A stretch of 64,000 nucleotides of DNA from Acanthaster planci. Taxonomy: Eukaryota > Echinodermata > Asteroidea > Valvatida > Acanthasteridae. Shown here piece after piece: positions 48,901 through 58,259 of the stretch. The DNA lies in the NCBI RefSeq assembly GCF_001949145.1, contig NW_019091393.1, positions 460,177-524,176 of the forward strand. The letters run 5' to 3'. The notes under the pieces were generated by a model. It worked only from the letters and a program-made list of their open reading frames with translations, ran no database searches and was not told the DNA's origin. Each line of letters starts with the position of its first letter. Position 1 is the stretch's first letter. Made by a program: the position numbers and the translations under genes.

Positions 48901-51900
48901 AGCCATCTTGTAAGGCAGGTCTGTTGTTACACAGGGAAGCCTCCTTTGTGCACACTCTGTGGGAAAAACGCTTTGTCCTGCAAAATGGCAGTCATGCGAA
49001 CCCTTCGTAATATCACTTCGATAGAATGGTCCTTGTCTAAGCGTAACATCGGGAATCGAAAACAGAGATAACAATATTGCCATTGTAGCGCGGGACTCCA
49101 TGGTTTAAACAGCGAATCGGGGTCGCGTAGGGCCCTGAATAAGCGGCGAGGATGATGGCATTTTGCGCTTTGTTTTTTTTTGGGGGGGAGTGACCAGGCT
49201 ACCTAAAAATCTGCAAGCTACCGAGGTCGTCTGGTAAAAGTAGTATACGTCCTTGGAAAAGATCCAGGGTATGTAAAACCTGGCCCGTCAGACGGTGGGT
49301 TACTTCCGGTTTCCTTGGTAAAACTGTAAGGAGCTATCTTGTACCAACCACGGCCAAAAACTTAACGAAGGGGGAAAACAGTTCAGCAAGTACTCCCCAA
49401 GATCGTGCACCATAACGACAGAGGTTGCGTTATCCCATGAATTTGCCATACGATTCGTCAACGTTTGCCCTACCTCGTACCCATACCTACTAAGTTGCAT
49501 GTCTTATATTATGCATTGGATATCAGAGATATAAGTGGATCTTTTTAAAACAGGGGAGGCACTCGTTTTCACAATTTTTCCAATACCAAGACCAGTGTCT
49601 TGCGTATGCCTCAATAATCCAATATGGCCGCTGCAGTCAATGACACCCTTTCTCGACGCTTGGTGGCAGCACATATAAAGCCATCCACGTAAGAAGGTTC
49701 GACAAGCAACTAAACGAATTTTGTAAGGTCGACACACATTGCACTTTCAAAAGTCTTCCACTAATTTACACTACAAGATGATACTAAAAGGAAACGCTGA
49801 ATTCAGTAGAAAGCTTCACAGGTCTAATACGGGATATTCACAATAGTGCGCCTCCAAGAGTTTGCAAACTTTCCAGACACACCTTGTGTCGACAGATTTC
49901 GCGCATTGTGATGGCCAATGTGTAATAAAATCTTGGGGGCGCGCTTTTATGAAGCGCCCGTATTCTATTACAATCTTAACTGTACTCACCTCTCACGATG
50001 AGGCGCATGAAACCTCCCAGTGATCGATTGGAGGAAGGGTAGGCCTCATATATGCCGGCATCCTCCAGCCTGACGTTTGTAATCTCGTAGATCTCCTCAC
50101 CAGGCGCCGCCGACGACACCCTGGGCGAGTCCGACGCGACGTCCGTCCCGTTGAAGGTCCAGCGAGCCGTGTTTGTTGAGGACCGCCGTCCCTTATTGAC
50201 CATGGTCAGGCGGGCAGTATCGCCAACGCTCGCTGTCACCGTCAAACTGACGGGTTGAATCAGGGCTGAAATAGTAGGGGGAAATAGAGCTCTTAAGCCG
50301 AGAATCGAACACTATAAAAAAAGACATAACAGAAACTGAAACAGGAAGCTGAATGTCAACCCTAAATTTCCTTTGAAAGGTTTTCTAACCGTTCCTCATT
50401 TTCAGACAACTCTAGGTGTGGCCCTAAAATAACAAAGTAAATATATATTTATCTCGATCGGCCGGAAACAAGCCGCCTTGTCCGGGCTCTTGTACGTGAT
50501 CGACCCACTTTTAGAAAGTACAAGAAACAGCCCTATAGACGAATCGCGGCGTGGCAGAGGACTGTGCTGTTACTGCCAAGAATGCCCCGTAGTGAGTTGA
50601 GGAAGTCGCATGTTCCATTCTTAGGCGTCACCAATGGATGCATCTGTACACGAGTCGAGGTTTGGTTTGTACAGGCGTGTCATACATAGTGTGGACCTCT
50701 GCACAAAAGAAATCCACATAATGCAAGGTACGATGGCGTTGTGTGGACTTGCACATGTCCACACAAGGTTTCCCCTTCTCTGGAAAAGAGGTTTAGAAGC
50801 ATTTTGGAGTCGAGGTCATCGTGGTAAAAGGAAGAGGAAAGGTCAAGGAAGCCCTGTACAAAAAAATCAGCTGAAAATCTTGTTCCTAGTTCAAGAAAAA
50901 TGAGTATTTTCACCGATTTTTTCTTAACTGCACGAAAACAAAGGAATGTCCACGGTAGGTATGTAAAGTAAACAGGTGTGAACTTTGGGGTCTATCTCCA
51001 GTATCCCGCCTCGAGTTGTTTTCAATCCTTGGCAAAAATTCACATCCCAGCCCTTCAGTTCTTCCTAATTTTAGTTTGAGGCCTGTAAAATTCACAGCAA
51101 GGCAAAATAGTGTGGATCACATTATGGTGTGAACACATTTCACGCATGCATACGTGCACTCCTATACCCTTAGTGCACGTGGGTGCTCACCTTACGATGT
51201 AAGCACTTCAGACTCGAATGAAGTCTAATACTTCAACAGAAGGGTGTGAAATGAGCGCGGCGGGTGACATGCTCTTTAGCGATTTCGTGCAAAATTGTTT
51301 GTTGGTCTGTGTTTTGTCTATTTCCCAGAGTGGGGAGGGGCCCATTTCAGTCTTAACAGTCCTTCCTGCTCCTCCAAGTACCGCGTGAGAAACACATCCG
51401 ACTCGAAGCTAGCCTTACTTTCGATGCGGACCGCGAGCCTTGTTTTATTCAATGAGTCAACCCCGAAACTGATGCGAGAATAACTTGCACTAGATGCGAT
51501 GCAAGAATAACACGTGTACACGAGACTATACATTAATTAGATTTTAGATTCAAACAACAAATCATATGTCGACAGTGTATCGGACACAATCATACATGGC
51601 CATGGCCATGTTGGGAGGGGAACCCATTTGGGAATTTTGCAAAAAGAGGTGACGTGGAAAGTATTTCCAGCGATTTCAAAGTAAAGTCTCGGGAAATCTT
51701 TACTGGAAACTCCTAGTTTCTAAAGGCGTAGTTATCACATTGTTGTAGCCTATGCCTTCCTGTTTCGGCTGCTTATTATTTTGAATTGGCAGAATTCTTC
51801 CCATTCTTGTCGAATTTAAAACAAAGCTCTTATTTTCAAACAGTGCGTGTTCTGAATGTTTGTATGAAAAGCTTTTCAATTATCTCCATTGCCATTATGT

Positions 51901-54900
51901 GGCATTGTGGTTTCAAAATATGGGCAGATTGTAGTGCGTGCAAACTTTACTCAACCCTTTTTTGTTTTTTCACTGTTCATGGATTGTACGTTTCTCTGAA
52001 AACCTGAACATGAACATAATGCAGAATAAATGTAACCCTTCGTGGTTGTGGGATGTTCACGTTTCTCTGAACCGTACCGCGTTGACCGAAAATACAGCCA
52101 CATACTGGAATACTAGATCGACGGGTTCCTGGAATCCTCGCTCAGTGGTTTTCTCCTTTTGCTTTTTGTCGCGTGGCACACACAACAGGTGACTTGACGT
52201 CGGGAAAGTCCAGGGTGGTAATATGATCGCTTGGGGTCCGAACGAGGGTCGCGTGGAGAAAGGAGATAAGGACACGGGGGGGCGGGTCCGTGATGGTATC
52301 TACGGGCCCGTTGAAGCAAAGCTCCGCATGCTGCGCGTGTGCAGCGCCGGCATGCAATAAAAAATTGTCCCACTGCAAGGTTCCTATTAAGTTCTTCGCT
52401 CTATGCAGGCAGCCTATAGAATCGATTAAGAATTATTAACTCCACTAGATATTCGGGCAACAGACGCAAAATAATATCTGTCAATGCTGCTATCAAGCTC
52501 TGACTATACCAACGATCTCAAAGCGCTTTATAATTTTATATTATGAGAATTTGCAGCCAGTATCGGCCAACAATAGGCCTCTAGTCCCTACCCTCACGGG
52601 CACCCATATGCCTCTGGGTGGGGCGAGGCAAGTTGGGGTAGGTGCCTGATAGGTTACAGCATACAGCTGCTGGATTTCCGGGCCGTTTTGAAGGTGGGTT
52701 TATGTTCAGATTTCAAACAAAATCTTTCGTCTACAAATGAATTACGTTGAAAAAGTCGTCTAATTTGTTCGCCCCTTGAGCCGAGGGCAGTACCTACGCT
52801 AAACCACGCTTCTTTGTTGAATGTCACCTTTCTGAACCTGAGCCTTGCTTAAGATTTCCAAAAAATAACTGCAATTTTACTTGTATTTTTTAATTCTCCG
52901 AAACGATTACTCCAAATCTCTCCCAAGACACTGGAAAATCGGGCCTTGGAAATGCACATAACAGGCGTGCCCGATTTTACTCGGGTTTACAAGAAAACTA
53001 CCCCTCTACAAGTTATCGAGCAGTAACAGGAAATGCCCAAAGGACCTCCGTTTACAACACAGCTCCTGCCGTCTCACCTGTCATTCACAGTGTACAGGGT
53101 TTGTAGCTCTATGGTATAACGAAGATGCTGATCTCCAACGTTTTGCTGACCTATGACCTACCACTGCTTATACATCCTGTTGGGGATTCATCCTGTTGTA
53201 AAATTTGACGGTGTCCTATATACGTCGTGTTAGAACTCGAAATACGAACCAATCTGGTTCGATCTTTACAGCCAGTATGATATTACCAGAAAATTCCCAC
53301 GTGGCAAAGATCAATCGCCGAGAATGTCACGATCTGACAGGTCAATTTCGAGTGGACTTCTCCCAGCCTGATGTGAGCGAGTTAAACATGATGGATATAT
53401 TTTCAAGATTTTCAAGATGTATGATGGATATAGATTTTGAAAGTAATTAAGAAAAGACTGGAACATGTCAAAATGGTGAAATTGCTTATGAAGAAAAGTT
53501 ATTTAAAAAAAGCCAGAGATCCGATTCAGTACCGGAAGTTCCGGTCCCTGACGCGTGCGCAAAGAAATGTTCGAATATATATACAATATATATTTTCCAT
53601 TGCACATTTCACCACTGAGTTTGTTTTGCGGTAAGTATCAAACTCGAAGTACTGGCTTGAAACAAGACGATGGAAAAATTTACTTTTTAGCGTTCAATCC
53701 CGGTGCTACGTAGAACGGACTGCGAAACTGACATTGCAATTCGAGTTTTAATCAATCTTTACTGTATCCCTGGCCCTGCGCGAAACCGGACCTGCATTTC
53801 TCTAAGTGCAAGTGTTTCTCTCTGTCTCCCTCGCGTTATCTTTACCCTTGACCTGTGACCTTCGAACTGTAATTCCTGGTGGCTGTGCCGATCGGTTTTA
53901 TCGTACCGTGACACAAGTGGAAACACGATTACTCTGAATGGGCCTAGTGCTGGCGTTCAGTACACTTCTTCACATTCAATAAAGGGAGTAGTTCGATATC
54001 AATATTGCCCTCCTTTCCTGACAAATCAATGACTTGATACCGGAAGGCAAATTACAGGCTGGTATATACCGGCGATCTAGATTCACCATTCCATCAGTAT
54101 TGTTGATGTTATTGATATCCGCGGCTTTTAAAAACTTGGGTTCTGATTTTCTTCACGAGAACAGCAATAAACATGAGGTTCAATCAAACACCTTCTAAGA
54201 ATAGATTCTACAGGCCTGTATGCAGTCTGCAGGGTCATGAACTCACAGTAAAAATCTTGGACATTATTTATGTACCCACAGGGATTCTAATAACAGGAAA
54301 TGATCGAGCCCGTGTCCAAACTGGGGCAAGAAGTAGACAAGGAAATGTAATAGCGGGGTGCTCAGAACATTGTCAGAAATTGATCTGTTTAACTCTTATG
54401 ACATTCACGTCTGCCATAGCCCTCCCCCCTTTTTCTTCCCTTTTTTTTTGTATACGGAGAAGGGAGGGGCATGCATGCGGCACACGGCTCAACCGTCCTC
54501 GACGCACGACCACTTTTATTTTGGGCAAGGAGGCGGCCAAGGCGATGGATTGTGGGGGGGGGGGGACAGATGTGCCAAGCTGATTGTGGGCAAACATGTT
54601 CACCCCGCTGAACAAAAATTCAGGAAGTGTGCCCGAGCAAATCCAAAACAACCTGCACTCGACTGCAGCTGTGCACCACTTCCTGACATTGTTCGGAGCA
54701 ACATTCGATAAATAAACAACCCCATCATGACGGTACATTAATATTTTTGTGTGATCAAACAAAAACGGTGCAAAACATCATTTGAAGTAATTGATAAACA
54801 TCCTCATGAAGTTTTGATCAAACTAAAACGGGTAAACGTTAGTTCCTTAAAACTCATTCAAAAGTTTGGAAGAACACAGGGCACCTCTCCATTGATTTTT

Positions 54901-56052
54901 TGGATTCGCATTGAAATACGGGCGTTTTACCATAGTGTGCCTCCAAGAGTCTGCAACGCGTCGGCCAGTCACAACGCGAGAAATCTGTCGACCCAATGGG
55001 CGTTTGGAAAAGGTCGACAGATTTCGCGCGTTGGGATCGGCCAACGCGTTGCAAAGTCTGGGAGGCGCACTGTTGTGAACCGCCCGTGTTAGAAAGAAGA
55101 CACAGAAAAGTTATTACAGGCGGACACTATATGTAAGATCTGATTCCACAACAAATTTAGCATTATGCTATTGTTAATCCCCAAACTAGATAACTTTCCA
55201 CACTAACACAAACGTTTGTCTTTATACATTGCTGGCTTTTTCCAAATACCAAGGGCAGTGTGACTTAGGAGATCGGCGTAGGGGCTTTCTTCCAATTTCC
55301 CCGCTCCCTAAAAGTGTTACAACTCACCTTCTTTGTAGGCCTTGAAGGTTATCACTTTGTCTTGTTGGTCGGACCCAGCGCAGAAGAACGCCCCGCGCCG
55401 GCTGTCCCCAAGCTCGCCGCCCCAACGGACCTCCAGCTGATCCCCGTCGGCGTTGACGGCGACCGTACCACCGGGCAGAGGCGAGTCTTGCCCGCTGGCC
55501 GTCAGCCCGCCCACGGTGAGCTGGGCGGGCGAGAGAGGAGCCTGGACGGCCGCGTCCAGGCAAGACAGTAAGGTATCCCCATTGGATATCAGCGGCGTGG
55601 AGTTGATAACGGTTATCTGTTCAGCACCTGGGGCCAAATAAATACTTTCTCCATAAAAATACCTAAGCCTATTTAAATAGAAATCAAACCGAAAATAGGG
55701 CACGTATATTCTCCGCTCTGGTTATTTTTTGTCTCTCAAGAAAGTTTCGTTTGCTCAAAGCGGTAATAAAAGTAACTCTTAGGTTATTTCTCAAAATCAA
55801 TGAGCGCTTTTCTTGCAACGACCCAAAACCTCCAACTTCCAAGCCGGATGTTTCACGCAATATTCGACCAGGGAGAAGTTAAAACTACTTGAAATTTCTT
55901 ACGCCGTGGAAGGAGTTTCTCCATCACTCCGCTAAAACTGTTATTCATAAAACTGAATAGATACAAAAAGTAAAACACTCACCGCTTCGGCGAATAGTGA
56001 GGAGAAGCAATAACGTACAGTAGACAGTGGCCTGTTGAAATAAAGCCGTCAT
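27890..56052 (-). CDS. TIE: TIE-family receptor tyrosine kinase (angiopoietin receptor homolog), 25 exons
   Basis: Exons: 56052-55983, 55627-55328, 50265-49990, 47430-47299, 46509-46372, 40612-40484, 40186-40074, 39441-39267, 38744-38451, 37666-37361, 37023-36950, 36516-36297, 35771-35478, 34901-34608, 34092-34021, 33300-33113, 32603-32321, 31674-31564, 31208-30982, 30396-30283, 30064-29994, 29522-29482, 29162-29066, 28257-28158, 27988-27890. They sum to 4218 nt, 1405 residues plus stop (vertebrate TIE2 about 1124), with all phases consistent. Order: signal peptide, Ig, Ig, EGF x3, Ig, Ig, FN3 x4, membrane segment, kinase, YVNT tail. The Ig-Ig-EGF3 N-terminus and the kinase are characteristic of TIE1/TIE2, so orthology to the single ancestral TIE is likely. 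Known role: plasma-membrane receptor for angiopoietins in vertebrate vessels; ligand and tissue in this animal are unknown. Confidence 0.95.
28158..32603 (-). other. TIE: TIE kinase domain, exons 17-24
   Basis: Exon 17 (32603-32321) holds a Pro/Ser-rich juxtamembrane segment and the N-lobe: glycine loop [12 protein letters not shown] (first Gly replaced by Ala) and catalytic lysine in AAVKTLK. Exon 18 (31674-31564): helix C Glu in MGELEIM and [10 protein letters not shown]. Exon 19 (31208-30982): hinge [17 protein letters not shown], then a Gly-rich kinase insert and FAVDVARGM. Exon 20 (30396-30283): catalytic loop [11 protein letters not shown] and the activation-loop SDEVYVKTT with one tyrosine. 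Exon 21 (30064-29994): [20 protein letters not shown]. Exons 22-24: [30 protein letters not shown] and [15 protein letters not shown]. All catalytic residues except the first loop glycine are present, so activity is expected. Confidence 0.95.
33113..33300 (-). other. TIE: TIE transmembrane exon
   Basis: Residues of exon 16 start GQSGEVTGG, then about 25 hydrophobic residues beginning [17 protein letters not shown], followed by a basic stop-transfer stretch FKNKRRS. This is the single membrane span; what follows is cytoplasmic. Confidence 0.92.
33355..33950. repeat. Minisatellite with assembly gap, TIE intron 15
   Basis: Tandem near-identical 'caagaccagtca' / 'caacaccagtca' units of about 10-12 bp flank a run of 384 N (33514-33897). 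The units continue on both sides, so the gap is almost certainly more of the same array with uncertain length. It lies between the stalk exon and the membrane exon; no exon of TIE is missing because phase and family order are continuous across it. Confidence 0.9.
34021..34092 (-). other. TIE: TIE membrane-proximal linker exon
   Basis: A 72-nt phase 1-1 exon encodes a Thr/Ala-rich stalk ([16 protein letters not shown]) between FN3-4 and the membrane exon. No domain is recognisable. O-glycosylation is possible. Confidence 0.8.
34608..37666 (-). other. TIE: TIE fibronectin type III repeats 1-4
   Basis: FN3-1 is 37666-37361 (contains [14 protein letters not shown] and [13 protein letters not shown], close to TIE2 FN3-1). 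FN3-2 is split over 37023-36950 and 36516-36297 ([14 protein letters not shown]). FN3-3 is 35771-35478 ([25 protein letters not shown]). FN3-4 is 34901-34608 ([29 protein letters not shown]). Each block is about 98-102 residues and starts and ends in phase 1, so each is a self-contained module. Vertebrate TIE receptors carry three. Confidence 0.9.
35985..36255. repeat. Minisatellite, TIE intron 12
   Basis: About a dozen degenerate copies of 'gagtacttgtgaggcaactgc' with 20-24 bp spacing occur between exons 12 and 13. Confidence 0.75.
37935..38290. repeat. Minisatellite, TIE intron 9
   Basis: Repeated AAGTCAAGTCACAAGTCAT words, with longer copies that include TTTTTTGCAAGTCC, occur between exons 9 and 10. 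Confidence 0.75.
38451..38744 (-). other. TIE: TIE Ig-like domain next to FN3 repeats
   Basis: Exon 9, phase 1-1, about 98 residues. It has [10 protein letters not shown] and the paired [12 protein letters not shown] typical of the Ig C' to F strands. It aligns in position with the third Ig domain of vertebrate TIE2. Confidence 0.88.
39267..40186 (-). other. TIE: Additional Ig-like region of TIE, exons 7-8
   Basis: Exons 40186-40074 and 39441-39267 join in phase 0 and give about 96 residues between EGF3 and the exon-9 Ig. [15 protein letters not shown] and [10 protein letters not shown] show the Cys pair spacing of an Ig fold, with two extra cysteines (GC, DC). Vertebrate TIE receptors have no domain at this point, so it is an extra module or one lost in vertebrates. 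Confidence 0.7.
43723..43894. mobile_element. Palindromic MITE family 1, copy 3
   Basis: TA-bounded: TA-CGGGCGATTCACAG ... TTGTGAATCGCCCG-TA. The outer 15 bp are almost perfect inverted repeats, and GAGTTTGCAACGC / GCAAACTC and GTCGACCC / GGGTCGAC pair inside. It is the best preserved copy and a good consensus seed. The central asymmetric word is inverted relative to copies 1 and 2. Confidence 0.9.
44106..44146. repeat. Perfect 19-bp inverted repeat with 3-nt loop
   Basis: GTGTTGACTTTTGTTGGAC at 44106-44124, loop TAC, then the exact reverse complement to 44146. The inner TTGTTGGACTACGTCCAAC is also found directly upstream at about 44087, giving two nested hairpins in 60 bp. Within TIE intron 5. 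Confidence 0.9.
45018..45131. mobile_element. Palindromic repeat family 2, copy 2
   Basis: It shares the ordered words GCGCGCGCGTTT, GGCAAATCACGACACC, ATTGGTCGA, GCGCGCGC and CCACCTGTCC with the copy at 18677. No coding capacity. Within TIE intron 5. Confidence 0.6.
47610..47700. repeat. Two-copy direct repeat in TIE intron 3
   Basis: GCAGCGCTACCATTTTGATA and the following GAACAAAATAATTTC occur twice, about 48 bp apart, with one or two differences. A simple local duplication. Confidence 0.7.
49828..49962. mobile_element. Palindromic MITE family 1, copy 4 (internally deleted)
   Basis: TA-bounded copy of 135 bp with parts of the left half missing. It retains GTGCGCCTCCAAGAGTTTGC and the CGACAGATTTCGCGCATTG block. 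Its end lies only 22 bp from the donor of TIE exon 3 (intron side). Confidence 0.85.
49990..50265 (-). other. TIE: TIE second Ig domain
   Basis: Exon 3, phase 1-1, 92 residues. It has [15 protein letters not shown] and ends FMRLIVRG, matching TIE2 Ig2, which ends TRLIVRR. Like TIE2 Ig2, the usual Ig disulphide cysteines are missing. Confidence 0.9.
52500..52650. repeat. Dispersed repeat fragment ('caaagcgctttataat')
   Basis: CAAAGCGCTTTATAATTTTA followed by GGGCACCCATATGCCTCTGG and GGTGGGGCGAGGCAAGT resembles a widely dispersed repeat of marine invertebrate genomes. The family name is not known to me with certainty. Confidence 0.35.
54917..55088. mobile_element. Palindromic MITE family 1, copy 5
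   Basis: TA-CGGGCGTTTTACC ... TTGTGAACCGCCCG-TG. The right flanking TA has changed to TG. GTCTGCAACGCGTCGGCC is mirrored by GGCCAACGCGTTGCAAAG. TIE intron 2, 240 bp from exon 2. Confidence 0.85.
55328..55627 (-). other. TIE: TIE first Ig domain
   Basis: Exon 2, phase 1-1, 100 residues. [17 protein letters not shown] parallels the start of TIE2 Ig1, and RRGAFFCAG supplies the second cysteine. In vertebrate TIE2 the Ig1-Ig2-EGF head binds angiopoietin. Confidence 0.9.
55983..56052 (-). other. TIE: TIE first coding exon: signal peptide
   Basis: [19 protein letters not shown] gives a short polar start and a hydrophobic core, then TIRRS before a GTGAGT donor in phase 1. An acceptable signal peptide; cleavage is probably near the exon junction. 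Confidence 0.85.
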
Positions 56053-56460
56053 GCTGCTGGCAAGCCACACGAGACACGGCGATCAAAACGTCATTCAATA
56101 ATTCCTCGTCAGCGAGATGTGTCTCACGACGTCAAGAAAAATCTTCGGGGGGAAGGAGTACCAAGATCTCGGCGTTGAAGGGTTCCGGGTAGGCCACAGT
56201 ACAAGAACGACGTCCACATGTGACGGAATCTGCTACCAGAATGGCGTGTGCGCAAGTCCGTTCCCGTTATCGCAGTGGGCCTATCTGTCACGTCACTCGT
56301 GTGGGTTGATTGGTTGCACGCTTCCTTGCACGCACTGCCGGAAAAACGCACTGCTTACAAAAGCCCTTCCTTTCTGTAGTAGAAAGGACAGAGCGTCTTA
56401 TCAACCCATACAACATCCACTGTGGCTGTACATGCACATGCGTGTTTACCGCTGTCCGTG

Positions 56461-56482
56461 GGCCCAGCAGATCTGCTGGGCC
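56461..56482. promoter_or_regulatory. Perfect 22-bp palindrome upstream of TIE
   Basis: GGCCCAGCAGA followed directly by its reverse complement, about 410 bp upstream of the TIE ATG. It could be a dimer-binding site or chance; no family is named. Confidence 0.5.
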
Positions 56483-56520
56483 AACATGCTTTTATGTTGT
56501 TTGTAAGAGTTGTGATCTCA

Positions 56521-56555
56521 GTCACCGGGTGTGCTCAAAGATTTCACCCGGTGAC
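56521..56555. promoter_or_regulatory. 11-bp inverted repeat upstream of TIE
   Basis: GTCACCGGGTG at 56521-56531 and CACCCGGTGAC at 56545-56555 are exact reverse complements with a 13-nt spacer. They are 38 bp beyond the previous palindrome, in the presumed TIE promoter region. Confidence 0.5.
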
Positions 56556-58231
56556 CGTATCAGGAGACTCACGTAGGCGGGATGATTTGTCAAACTTTCG
56601 GCTAGCCTGCCTGCAGACACAAGTGTGGCCTAAATCCCACATTCAGCCCCCGTCAATGAGGTTAATACAGTGTCCAGCATTATAACAGAGGGGACTCGGT
56701 TTATGTTAACTGAACTTTGAAGACCCGCCTATTGTTAGACACTTTGCGTGTATTGTAATGCACCATTGAAACTGTACGCACGGACCCCTCCGACACATAT
56801 TCAGTCTCATCGTCAGTGACAGGGGGTCTACGGAAACGACTTCTCGCGCAAAAGAGAAAAAACACGAAACACTTGAATCGAGTCGATTTTTAAACCGTTT
56901 TGCGCATAATTATATCGTGACTGCTCATGTATTCCAACCTCATTATTCCATTTATTCCAACCTCATTACATTGGAGTTCTTCAATGTCCCCGTGTTTATG
57001 TGACAAACGGCACTGGGTGCTCGGGACAGGAAAAAACAGCACTTCCGCGGTAGATTGTGAATCACCTTCAGTAGAGAAATTCCTGACATGAACTGACTGG
57101 CTCCAATCACGGTCGTCACGGTATGCCAAGGAAAAAATAAGGATAATTAAAGGAAGTCATGGCCGGTACATAATGTTGATAACTGAGGTGTCACACATAA
57201 TGTGTGCCATACAGAGGCCTGCTTGTCCGGTCATTAAATCTACTTGTAATTAATGCTGGTTATGAAACTAACGGTTCTTCAGTAATACATTTCAACGCAA
57301 TATAAAACGTGAAGAAAGAAGGCCAAGTTGGAAAGAAGTACTCCAGTTTATACGACGAAGAAAAATTCATACAAGATATTTCAGAGACAGGTACAGGCAG
57401 CGGCATAAGCGCTTCACTGGTGTTGGGGGGGGGTTCAAAAGCGAATGAGGCTTTGGGATCATGCAACATGATGTTGGGGGAAAAAATCAAATGCCTTATC
57501 CCTACTCACGGTCCCGACATCCTTGCTTTTATTTGCTAGAGTGTTGTTTTCTTGGGGTTTCGGGGCCAATTTTGATAAATAAAACTACTACTTTCTTTCC
57601 TACTCACTGAAGAAGTATTCTTCGTAAAAAATAAAAGTCGCGGGGAGGTGTCCCCTGCCCCAGGTGGTTGCGCCAACGGGTACAGGCCTATTAGGCCTAT
57701 CCATTGTCTCAGCCAGTGATGAAAAGACCCGAAGAGAACGCACGGATTGTTGGAATGTCGAATATCGATACTTCAGGACATCGCATACTGCGTGATGTAA
57801 CATAACTGCGACGTGGAAATAAAGCTACGTCATTTAAAAACAATCAGGACTTTCAATGCCACTTAAAGGCCATCGTACAGTATGGGCAAATGGGCCATTA
57901 ATAAAATTTTCCATTAATGAAATTCTCCATTATTTTGTCATCAACGACATTAAACACTTACCACACACCATGCACGGTGCACCACATTCCAGACACGGTT
58001 GCCACACCCTACTCGGCATTTGGGGCAGGATGAACCCTGCGAAGTCAGATGTAAGACAAAAGCCCGTTAACTCGAAAAAAAAAAGCTTGTCTAAACTTAA
58101 AAGTAACGATATGAATACAAGTAGCCTCATTATATAAAAATAATTCCGAAAGTAATTTGCGGATAGACCTGTATCATATATATTGCATATTTTGTATATA
58201 TGTTTTGTTTTGATTTGATTTTTTGTTTGTT

Positions 58232-58259
58232 GGTTGTTGTTGTTGTTGTTGTTGTTGTT
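58232..58259. repeat. (GTT)n microsatellite
   Basis: About eight perfect TTG/GTT units occur in a T-rich tract. Confidence 0.85.

Larger units (their letters stand above)
50266..55327. other. TIE intron 2, repeat-containing
   Basis: 5.1 kb between the two N-terminal Ig exons. It contains a diverged dispersed repeat (about 52500-52650), a poly-G run at about 54556 and MITE copy 5 (54917-55088). Short open frames at 54173-54711 lack splice context and recognisable similarity. Confidence 0.5.

Noticed and set aside
54173-54711. Two overlapping frames in TIE intron 2
   Set aside because: Low-complexity T and G runs inside; no similarity or splice sites.
55314-55571. Plus-strand open frame opposite TIE Ig1
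   Set aside because: Shadow of exon 2; no family similarity.
57309-57539. Frame reading KKEGQVGKKYSSLYDEEKF
   Set aside because: Unrecognised and without splice context; could be a transposon remnant but cannot be supported.
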